A DNA stretch of 64,000 nucleotides from Pseudobdellovibrio sp031428275. GTDB lineage: Bacteria; Bdellovibrionota; Bdellovibrionia; Bdellovibrionales; Bdellovibrionaceae. The notes under the pieces are model-generated. The model had not been told where the DNA came from, did not search any database, and worked only from the letters and a program-made list of their open reading frames with translations. Of the stretch, positions 16,359-23,538 are shown in pieces. Position numbers and translations under genes: made by a program. How positions within the stretch are numbered: position 1 is the stretch's first letter; each line of letters starts with the position of its first letter. The stretch spans positions 1-64,000 of the forward strand of contig JANPPC010000034.1 of NCBI GenBank assembly GCA_031428275.1, given 5' to 3'.

Positions 16359-18608
16359 ATGAAATTTAAATTTCCCATCGTCATCATTGATGAAGATTTT
16401 CGCTCTGAAAACAACAGCGGCGTGGGCATTCGTGCATTAGCAAGCTCTATCGAAAAAGAAGGTGTCGAAGTTCTAGCGGTCACGAGCTACGGCGACTTAG
16501 CGGCTTTTGCTCAACACCAAAGTCATGCTTCGGCTTTTTTATTGTCGATCGATGATGAAGAGTTCGGCGCTGGTTCATCCGACGAAATCGCAGCCGCGCT
16601 TAAAAATTTACGAAGATTTATCGAAGAAATAAGATTTAAGAATTCTGACATTCCGATTTTCTTATACGGAGAAACCCGCACGTCTCGACACATTCCGAAC
16701 GACGTGCTGAAGCAACTGCACGGGTTTATTCACATGCACGAAGACACCCCCGAATTTGTGGCCCGACATATAATACGTGAAACCCGTAACTACTTAGACG
16801 GGATCGCTCCCCCGTTTTTTAAAGCGCTTTTAAACTATGCGCAGAACGGATCGTATTCGTGGCATTGCCCGGGACACTCGGGTGGAGTGGCTTTTTTAAA
16901 ATCTCCGGTGGGTCAAATGTTTCACCAATTCTTCGGCGAAAATATGCTGCGCGCCGACGTGTGCAATGCGGTCGAAGAACTCGGGCAATTACTTGATCAC
17001 TCGGGGCCGGTTGCGGCTTCTGAAAGAAATGCCGCCCGTATTTTTAACGCCGATCACTTATACTTTGTGACGAACGGTACTTCGACGTCGAATAAAATTG
17101 TGTGGCACTCAACAGTAGGCCCCGATGACATCGTGATTGTTGACCGCAACTGCCATAAATCAAATCTGCACGCGATCATGATGACCGGAGCCACGCCGAT
17201 TTACTTAGCGCCGACCCGAAATCACTTTGGCATCATCGGGCCCATACCCGAAAGTGAATTTTCAATGGAAAGCATTCAAGCAAAGATCGATGCCAACCCG
17301 TTTATCAAAGATAAAACGAAAAAGCCGCGCATCTTAACGTTAACGCAAAGTACATACGACGGCGTCAGCTATAATGTTGAGACGATTAAAAATAAACTCG
17401 ACGGCAAGGTCGACACGCTTCACTTTGATGAAGCCTGGCTTCCGCACGCCTCGTTTCATGATTTTTACAAAAATATGCATGCCATCGGTAAAGATCGTCC
17501 GCGCACAAAAGACTCTTTGATATTTTCAACGCAGTCGACACATAAAATGCTAGCGGGCTTAAGCCAAGCCTCGCAAATTTTAGTCGCCGAGTCTGAAAAT
17601 AAAAAGCTGAATCAAACGATCTTTAACGAAGCCTTTTTGATGCATACGTCGACCAGCCCACAGTACGCAATTATCGCCTCGTGCGATGTCGCAGCCCAAA
17701 TGATGGAAGGTGTCGCTGGTACAGCCCTGGTTGAAGAAAGTATCGCGGAAGCGATGGACTTCAGACGAGCCATGCGTAAAGTCGATATCGAATTCGGTAG
17801 CGACTGGTGGTTTAGCGTTTGGGGTCCGGATGAAATTCCCGAAGAAGGTATCGGCACGCGTGAAAACTGGGTGTTAAAGCCAAACGAAAAATGGCACGGC
17901 TTCGGTGAAATCAGCGATGGATTCAACATGCTTGACCCGATTAAGACGACTATCTTAACGCCGGGCTTAAGCGTCGACGGAACTTTCGCAAGCGAAGGAA
18001 TCCCTGCGAACATCGTCACGAAGTACTTAGCCGAACACGGAGTCATCGTCGAAAAGTGCGGGTTGTATTCATTCTTCGTGATGTTTACGATTGGCATTAC
18101 TAAAGGCCGATGGAATACTTTATTGTCGGGCTTACAACAATTTAAAGACGACTACGACCGTAACCAACCGATGTGGAAGATCTTACCAAAGTTCGTAGCC
18201 GCCAACCCACGCTACGAACGCATGGGGTTAAAAGATTTGTGTAAGCAGATTCACGAAACCTACAAGCAGGCCGACATCGCACGCATGACGACAGAAATGT
18301 ATACATCAGTCATGCAACCTGCGATGAAGCCGTCAGATGCGTTCGCAAAAATGACGCACGAAAAAATCGACCGCGTCGAGATCGAACACCTTGAAGGTAA
18401 AGTGACCGCCGTCTTGTTGACTCCGTACCCTCCGGGAATTCCGTTACTGGTGCCCGGTGAAAGATTTAATAAGACGATTGTCGATTATTTAAAATTCGCG
18501 CGCGAAATGAATCAAAAGCTTCCGGGCTTTGAAACGGACGTGCACGGACTTGTAACCGAATACGTCGACGGAGTGAAAAAATACTACGTCGACTGTGTGA
18601 AAGAATAA
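16359..18608 (+). CDS. PLP-dependent arginine/lysine/ornithine decarboxylase (AdiA/LdcC-like)
   Basis: 749 residues, the size of the large fold-type I basic amino-acid decarboxylases. An N-terminal response-regulator-like wing domain (residues ~1-130) is followed by the PLP domain with SWHCPGHSGGVAFLKSPVG, the DEAW aspartate motif and the Schiff-base lysine in STHKMLAG. A strong AAGGAGGAAG lies before the ATG. The substrate cannot be fixed from sequence alone. The shared ArgR control region and hss downstream of the arg operon favour arginine (to agmatine, then putrescine). A role in acid resistance is another possibility. Confidence 0.88.
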   Translation: MKFKFPIVIIDEDFRSENNSGVGIRALASSIEKEGVEVLAVTSYGDLAAFAQHQSHASAFLLSIDDEEFGAGSSDEIAAALKNLRRFIEEIRFKNSDIPIFLYGETRTSRHIPNDVLKQLHGFIHMHEDTPEFVARHIIRETRNYLDGIAPPFFKALLNYAQNGSYSWHCPGHSGGVAFLKSPVGQMFHQFFGENMLRADVCNAVEELGQLLDHSGPVAASERNAARIFNADHLYFVTNGTSTSNKIVWHSTVGPDDIVIVDRNCHKSNLHAIMMTGATPIYLAPTRNHFGIIGPIPESEFSMESIQAKIDANPFIKDKTKKPRILTLTQSTYDGVSYNVETIKNKLDGKVDTLHFDEAWLPHASFHDFYKNMHAIGKDRPRTKDSLIFSTQSTHKMLAGLSQASQILVAESENKKLNQTIFNEAFLMHTSTSPQYAIIASCDVAAQMMEGVAGTALVEESIAEAMDFRRAMRKVDIEFGSDWWFSVWGPDEIPEEGIGTRENWVLKPNEKWHGFGEISDGFNMLDPIKTTILTPGLSVDGTFASEGIPANIVTKYLAEHGVIVEKCGLYSFFVMFTIGITKGRWNTLLSGLQQFKDDYDRNQPMWKILPKFVAANPRYERMGLKDLCKQIHETYKQADIARMTTEMYTSVMQPAMKPSDAFAKMTHEKIDRVEIEHLEGKVTAVLLTPYPPGIPLLVPGERFNKTIVDYLKFAREMNQKLPGFETDVHGLVTEYVDGVKKYYVDCVKE

Positions 18609-18617
18609 TACGAATGG

Positions 18618-19712
18618 CTACTGGGCTAGCACCGTAAATACGCGTGGCTCAGTAGCTAAGTCTTCGGTCACCTCAAAATATAATCTTGAGATCTCGTGGC
18701 CCATCGAAGTTTCAACCTGCACGCGCCATTCGCCTGGCTGGTAATTCGCTTTCACGGCGTGACCGCGAAAGCCTTCTTTGCGACCGCCCGTAATTTGTAG
18801 CGGAATACGATCGGTACTCTGCCAACCCTTCAATGCATCTTTTCTAGACCACTTAATAAAAATTTGATCCGAAAATCTTCCCGGAGAATAAATTTGCGCA
18901 TAGAAATAAATTTTATCATCAGGTCTTGCTTTAAAATCTTGATCCCCTGAATGCCAGAACTTCCACCAAACTTTTTCAGTTGAAAGCAAATACTGCCCGT
19001 TCTTCTTCTCAACAAAGTGATAAATACCTTGCTCTTTCACGCTCAGCGGAACAGGTGGTATCCAACCTAAAAAATAAAATAATGTAAATACAGCTAAAAC
19101 ACTTAAACCCGGAAATAATAAAGCCTTATGCAAGGTACGTTCATCGGGAATACGACGCTTCAATAAAAAAAGCTGAACATAAAAAAGCCCCGCCGTGGTC
19201 GCAACCGCTAAAAAAAACGGAGTCCAGCCCACGTATCCCAAAAGAAGCGCATACAAAATTGAAACAAAAGAAAATAAACAAATAGCCGCTAATCCAACCT
19301 TAAAACTGACCTTCGATTTTTTGACTAACGGAAGTTCGTTACCAACAACCAACGCGACCATCAGCAGTAGAAAAATCAAACTACTCATCACGGACGAGCT
19401 TTTAATGTAAAACAGCGAATAAATATTCAGTAGGCTTCCAAGTAAAAAATGCAGAAGAAGATTTCGATATTCCCACGCCCTGACCATAAATCGCGAAGGT
19501 CGCCACTTCAAAGACCGATACAGAATTTCAAAATGCACCAGAGCCGCGATCACAAAAAGGTATATGGCCTGCTGCCACAACGAGAATTGATCATCAATCT
19601 CGGTCATCAGTAGCGCGTCAAAAATAAACCCGCCGACGAAGAAAAAGACCTCTAACCGAGCTTCATACTTTTTAACGAAATCAAGCATGGATTGTTTTAT
19701 TTTTTGAATCAT
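18618..19712 (-). CDS. Polytopic membrane protein with C-terminal DUF2914 domain
   Basis: About 364 residues. Roughly eight hydrophobic helices fill the first ~240 residues; the last ~115 residues form a periplasmic beta-rich DUF2914-type domain (VWWKFWHSGDQDFKARPDD, IFIKWSRKDALKGWQ, GEWRVQVETSMG). The role of DUF2914 is unknown. A GTG start at 19748 would add 12 residues; I prefer the ATG at 19712 but neither has a strong ribosome site. It converges on the decarboxylase gene with a 9-bp gap. Confidence 0.75.
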   Translation of the reverse strand: MIQKIKQSMLDFVKKYEARLEVFFFVGGFIFDALLMTEIDDQFSLWQQAIYLFVIAALVHFEILYRSLKWRPSRFMVRAWEYRNLLLHFLLGSLLNIYSLFYIKSSSVMSSLIFLLLMVALVVGNELPLVKKSKVSFKVGLAAICLFSFVSILYALLLGYVGWTPFFLAVATTAGLFYVQLFLLKRRIPDERTLHKALLFPGLSVLAVFTLFYFLGWIPPVPLSVKEQGIYHFVEKKNGQYLLSTEKVWWKFWHSGDQDFKARPDDKIYFYAQIYSPGRFSDQIFIKWSRKDALKGWQSTDRIPLQITGGRKEGFRGHAVKANYQPGEWRVQVETSMGHEISRLYFEVTEDLATEPRVFTVLAQ

Positions 19713-19738
19713 AGATTTAAATGCTAACGCAATTCTAC

Positions 19739-19965
19739 AGAAATGCACTCAATTTACCTGTTTGAGAAGTATTGCCTCAACTGATGACCCTGCGCATGAC
19801 CTGCTTCATTTTAAAAGAGTTGTATCTCTTACTAAAATGCTTTGCGCCCAAGAGAACGGACGGCTCGAAGTCGTAGTTCCAGCCGCGTGGCTTCACGATT
19901 TTGTTATTATACCTAAAGACAGCCCTCTGGGAAGCAAGAGGGGCTTCAACGTATTAAAGTTATGA
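19739..19965 (+). pseudogene. HD-domain phosphohydrolase remnant
   Basis: The frame reads DPAHDLLHFKRVVSLTKML and then AAWLHDFVIIPKDSP, the N-terminal HD signature of the YedJ/YfbR-like metal-dependent phosphohydrolases. After about 70 residues the frame is lost; family members are near 200 residues or more. There is no clear start codon upstream. The fragment overlaps the 5' end of the DUF2914 gene on the other strand and is followed by further debris. Confidence 0.6.
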
Positions 19966-20039
19966 AAACTTTTTTGTCTGACCTAAAGAAAGACATTTAT
20001 AAGCGCTAGCATCTTCGAATTTCGAACGCCTGCGAAGGC

Positions 20040-20115
20040 GGTATCGCAGGGTGTTCACCAAAACTGCGTCTACCGCTTTATTTATAGATTCAGACTTATG
20101 GGCTCTTTTCAAATT
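20040..20115 (+). other. tRNA-3'-end-like sequence joined to an integrase-start-like sequence
   Basis: The stretch around 20062-20115 resembles 38898-38960: both carry a CGTCTNCCGCT tRNA-acceptor-like segment, then an identical TTTATAGATTCA, then a similar segment with an ATG opening M-G/S-x-F-Q-I. At 38902 the first part is identical to the end of tRNA-Gly. Integrases that target tRNA 3' ends often lie in this order, so this looks like the fossil edge of an integrated element. No integrase body follows. The rest of 19966-20135 shows nothing else. Confidence 0.4.
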
Positions 20116-20135
20116 AAGCTATTCTTCTACAGCAA

Positions 20136-21068
20136 TTAAGAACTTTTACGAACCGAACATTGCGATTCATTAATTCTTTTAACACGACTGTGATCATCGA
20201 TATCAAGGTGACCTTTGTGCTCTTTTAGATCTTCGACTTCACTCTGATGCAGACCTATGTGACCGCTCGTGTTTTTAATTTCGTGTACTTTGACTCCACA
20301 AATAATTATTTTTCCGTGACAGTTTTTAATAGACCGAACAAAAGAGTGCTGACTAGTACCCACCACGATAAAGTTTCCTTTGTAGTTCTGAATTTTCAAG
20401 TCGTCTGAATTAACAATTTTAAACTTGTAATCTTTGTATCCTTTTTTATAGTATTTTTTTATAAATTTGCTGTCGCAGTATTTTTTCGAATCATCTTCTT
20501 TTTTCACACACAATTTATCTTTGTGTTCGCCTCTTTTTTCATCTCTGTCATCTTTTGAGCTATTATGTTTTCCATAACCATAATGTTTAGCATTTTTCAA
20601 GAATCCTAGGTGTTTTCCATTATCATGGTGATTTCGGTCGTCATCATCTTCGTCATCTTCATCGTCGCTGTCTTCGTCATCGTTTCTACAAACAGGATTA
20701 GGAGTGATGACAACTGGATCAGCCTCGATCACAACTGGATCAGCCTCGATCACAACTGGATCAGCCTCGATCACAACTGGATCAGGCTCGATCACAACTG
20801 GATCAGGCTCGATCACAACTGGATCAGGTACAATCACAACTGGATCAGGTGCAATCACAACTGGATCAGGTGTAATCACATCAGTTGGAATTATGAATTC
20901 ACCGGTGGCTGAAACGGCCTGCGCAATGATTGTTGTGCCACTTCTAAGAGATGAGCTATCTAAATTTGCCGTTGATTCTATATCCCCAGCGCTATTTCCA
21001 GAACATCCTTGTAATAAAGCTAAAGCCAGTAAAGTAACTAAACTGAATTTTTTTTGCATCAACATCAT
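20136..21068 (-). CDS. Lipoprotein with DPVVI repeats, charged linker and solenoid-like tail
   Basis: 310 residues. A lipoprotein signal (ALALLQGCSG) comes first. Residues ~65-125 are eight copies of a 7-residue unit, DPVVI plus two variable residues. A very acidic then basic linker follows (DDEDSDDEDDEDDDDRNHHD). The C-terminal ~110 residues repeat short hydrophobic strands (IQNYKGNFIVVG, IKNCHGKIIICG, IKNTSGHIGLH, LKEHKGHLDIDD) with ~20-residue spacing, as in a beta-solenoid. AGGAG precedes the first ATG. No named family; a surface adhesin or spacer-type protein is plausible. Confidence 0.75.
   Translation of the reverse strand: MMLMQKKFSLVTLLALALLQGCSGNSAGDIESTANLDSSSLRSGTTIIAQAVSATGEFIIPTDVITPDPVVIAPDPVVIVPDPVVIEPDPVVIEPDPVVIEADPVVIEADPVVIEADPVVITPNPVCRNDDEDSDDEDDEDDDDRNHHDNGKHLGFLKNAKHYGYGKHNSSKDDRDEKRGEHKDKLCVKKEDDSKKYCDSKFIKKYYKKGYKDYKFKIVNSDDLKIQNYKGNFIVVGTSQHSFVRSIKNCHGKIIICGVKVHEIKNTSGHIGLHQSEVEDLKEHKGHLDIDDHSRVKRINESQCSVRKSS
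20710..20877. repeat. 21-bp minisatellite, eight copies, within a lipoprotein gene
   Basis: Eight head-to-tail copies of a 21-base unit built on ACAACTGGATCAG plus a variable C/G-TCGATC part. Units nearest 20710 are identical and those toward 20877 diverge. The period is a multiple of three, so copy-number change would keep the reading frame and alter only repeat length. Confidence 0.9.
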
Positions 21069-21541
21069 ATTGTGCTCCTTGAACCAAACTATTCAGCAAA
21101 ACGAATGCTCGCCAAAGTCAGCAGAAGCCCCTGAAAGTTAATGAAAAGTGTATAAAAAACTTTTTTGCATATTCTTTTTACGAAATGATTAAACTTAATT
21201 GATATTTCATTTTGAAACAAATTTTAGGCTTTAGGTTTTTCGTTTCAGATTTTTTTGCAGTGAGAAGTGGTTTGCTGCCGAAATAAAAGAATTCCTTAGA
21301 CAATGTTGCTGTTAGCGAGGTTTTAGAAATCAGTGTCGTAATTTGATAGGCTCGCTTAGATCAATTGATTTTTTATGACTAACTTTTTGACGTTTTGAAT
21401 TTTGAATTTCTTTATTTTCAGACCGTATTGTTACAAAATTAGAAAAATTTTTAAAGGCTGTTGCTTAGCAAATGAAAAGTTTATTCTAGCTTTCAAGGGG
21501 ACTAGATTAGTAAACCAAAAATTCAACAAGGGGATTATCGA
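21069..21541. other. 473-bp spacer without a recognised gene
   Basis: This AT-rich stretch separates two divergent secreted-protein genes. It should hold their promoters, but I see no convincing paired -35/-10 or operator. AAGGGG directly precedes the 21542 start. No tRNA, hairpin with T-run or conserved frame was found. Confidence 0.5.
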
Positions 21542-21811
21542 ATGAACAAGCGTTCAAAGTTAGCATTAGCCGCGGTTTTAACTTTTATCGGGCTACAATT
21601 TTCGTCACAGTCAGCTCAGGCCTTCACCCAGGAAGAGTGCCAAATAAAGCACGAAATATTAGTTAGTCGAATAGAATCACTTCAGGCCGTGATTCGGCAA
21701 GCTTTTGTGTCGAACTTGCGCACTAAGTATGTCATTCAAAAACTTCGTAATCAGCAGATCACACAATTAAAAGGCGAATACATGAGCCAATGCGCTGAAT
21801 ACATTCCTTAG
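21542..21811 (+). CDS. Small secreted helical protein
   Basis: 89 residues with a signal peptide (LALAAVLTFIGLQF up to AQAF) and a mature region of about 60 residues that is helical and basic, with two cysteines (EECQIKH and MSQCAEY) that could bridge its ends. AAGGGG lies upstream of the ATG. Not recognised; a periplasmic chaperone-like or structural role cannot be excluded. Confidence 0.65.
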   Translation: MNKRSKLALAAVLTFIGLQFSSQSAQAFTQEECQIKHEILVSRIESLQAVIRQAFVSNLRTKYVIQKLRNQQITQLKGEYMSQCAEYIP

Positions 21812-21919
21812 TTTTCTTCGTTAAAATTGGTGGCATTTTCTGGAGAAACACAGAAGCTGCCACTAGCTCTACCTCACAACGCTCGCAAATCATTCTGCCG
21901 GAACTGCATGCATTAAAGA

Positions 21920-23263
21920 TTAACTGGCCATCGACTGTCCAAATTTCTTATCAATCTCAATTCCAAGGCTGTTTAAGAATTTATGCGGAAGCTCTGCGCC
22001 GGCAAAAACAAATACATAATTATTTTTTAGAACGACAGTCTCTGATTCCTTTTTAATTTTAATTTCGGATTCTTGAATTTCTAGAACAGATGAATTGTAC
22101 CAAATTTTCACTAATCCTTTTTTTTCCATATCTGTAATGCGCTTTATATTGTCTTCATTACAGCGGTCAAAAGTGGCGCTGCGAACCAAAAGATGGACTC
22201 GGTTCTTCCAACGAGCTTCGCCAAGCATTTGTGCGGATTCGACGCCCGCGTTCCCCCCACCAACAACCACGACATCACAATTTTGATATTGTTCTGGATC
22301 CAGCAAGTTGTAAGTTACTTTAGCTCTGTCTTCGCCTGTTACACCCAGTTTTCTGGGACTGCCGCGCACACCCATCGCTAGTATCACTTTTCGACTGCTG
22401 AATTCGCCTTTACTTGTTTTCATTTTGAATCCATTACCAATTTTTTCTAAACCGATAAACTGGGTTCCTTCAGTCACTTTTAGATTGGTTTTCTTCTTAA
22501 CTTCATTCCAATATTCTAATAGCTGCTCTTTAGAAACTTTATTGGATTCAAACTTCATTTTTCCTACAATTGGCAATTCGAAGGGGTGACTCATGACAAC
22601 TTTTTGGCGCGGAAAATTATAAACTGTTCCACCAAAGCCGCCCTGCTCTATAAGCAGATACTTTTTCTTACTAGCAATCGCAACTAACCCTGCTGCTAAA
22701 CCTGCTGGCCCTGCACCAACGATGATTACATCGTAGTCGCATTTCTCACTGCTTACCTGAGATAGTGAATGCTGAGCCGCCATAATTCCTTGCTTGATGG
22801 CGTTTCGAATTAATCCCATTCCACCAAGCTCGCCGGCAATGTATAACCCAGAAACATTCGTTTCAAAGTTTGTAGTAACACGCGGAATATCCATACCGCG
22901 TGATTTGGTACCAAATACTAATTTAATTGCATCATAAGGACAGGCCCTTTCACATTCGCCATGTCCAACACATTTTGTTGGACCAACGAGCACCGCTTTA
23001 TGATTAATCATTTTTAAAATGTCACCTTCTGGGCATACTTTCGTACAGGCACCGCAACCAGCGCAAAGGGCTGGATCAATTTCAGGGTGCAAAGTAAGAG
23101 GCTCATTCATATTTGATTTTATTGCCTTATCTAAAATTTTTATTGCAACTTTGTGATGTTTTTCACGCTTAAGAATTTGCAGTAAAACAAAAATACCGGC
23201 CACGAAAAAAAATGTGAAATAGAGATTATCGATTAAAAAGTTTAATAGCTTTTCAAGTTTCAT
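21920..23263 (-). CDS. Membrane-anchored ferredoxin/FAD pyridine-nucleotide oxidoreductase
   Basis: 447 residues. One N-terminal membrane helix (LYFTFFFVAGIFVLLQIL), then a two-cluster ferredoxin domain: CAGCGACTKVCPEG gives four cysteines, while CVGHGECERACPYDAI has His in place of the second Cys. From residue ~178, DVIIVGAGPAGLAAGL (FAD) and VVVVGGGNAGVESAQML (NAD(P)) form a thioredoxin-reductase-like flavoprotein, but no redox CxxC is seen in it. It likely moves electrons between NAD(P)H and the membrane or cytochrome pool. It diverges from the 21-haem cytochrome gene and opens the electron-transfer island. Confidence 0.85.
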   Translation of the reverse strand: MKLEKLLNFLIDNLYFTFFFVAGIFVLLQILKREKHHKVAIKILDKAIKSNMNEPLTLHPEIDPALCAGCGACTKVCPEGDILKMINHKAVLVGPTKCVGHGECERACPYDAIKLVFGTKSRGMDIPRVTTNFETNVSGLYIAGELGGMGLIRNAIKQGIMAAQHSLSQVSSEKCDYDVIIVGAGPAGLAAGLVAIASKKKYLLIEQGGFGGTVYNFPRQKVVMSHPFELPIVGKMKFESNKVSKEQLLEYWNEVKKKTNLKVTEGTQFIGLEKIGNGFKMKTSKGEFSSRKVILAMGVRGSPRKLGVTGEDRAKVTYNLLDPEQYQNCDVVVVGGGNAGVESAQMLGEARWKNRVHLLVRSATFDRCNEDNIKRITDMEKKGLVKIWYNSSVLEIQESEIKIKKESETVVLKNNYVFVFAGAELPHKFLNSLGIEIDKKFGQSMAS

Positions 23264-23330
23264 ATTTGCATATCGGACAGATTAAACCGAGTATTAAATG
23301 AATTCTAGCCTCGTTAAAACACACCAAATT

Positions 23331-23359
23331 TTGACAAGACCCTAGCTAAAAGATATACA
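23331..23359 (+). promoter_or_regulatory. Sigma70-type promoter ahead of the multihaem cytochrome gene
   Basis: TTGACA at 23331-23336, a 17-base spacer and TATACA at 23354-23359 form a good sigma70-like promoter reading toward the cytochrome gene at 23539. The implied leader is about 170 bases, long enough for regulation. No operator is clear. Confidence 0.55.
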
Positions 23360-23538
23360 TTAATGACATCATTTTTTTGAAACGCGACCAAGGTCATAAA
23401 GAACTATTGTCAATTCTATCGTTTCAGTTACTTAATGAGACAGCTGACATTAATCGAGTGAAAGCAAGGAAGAAAACGATTATCCTTTTAGTTGGAAAAC
23501 AGTTCTTGATTTCGCCGGTTTGATCACAGGGAACACAA

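Noticed and set aside
20710..20877. CRISPR array
   Set aside because: The 21-bp units are tandem without unique spacers and lie inside a coding frame.
20704..21141. Open plus-strand frames over the lipoprotein repeat (TTGS-like repeats)
   Set aside because: They are the antisense of the 21-bp minisatellite; repetitive DNA with a period of three keeps all frames open.
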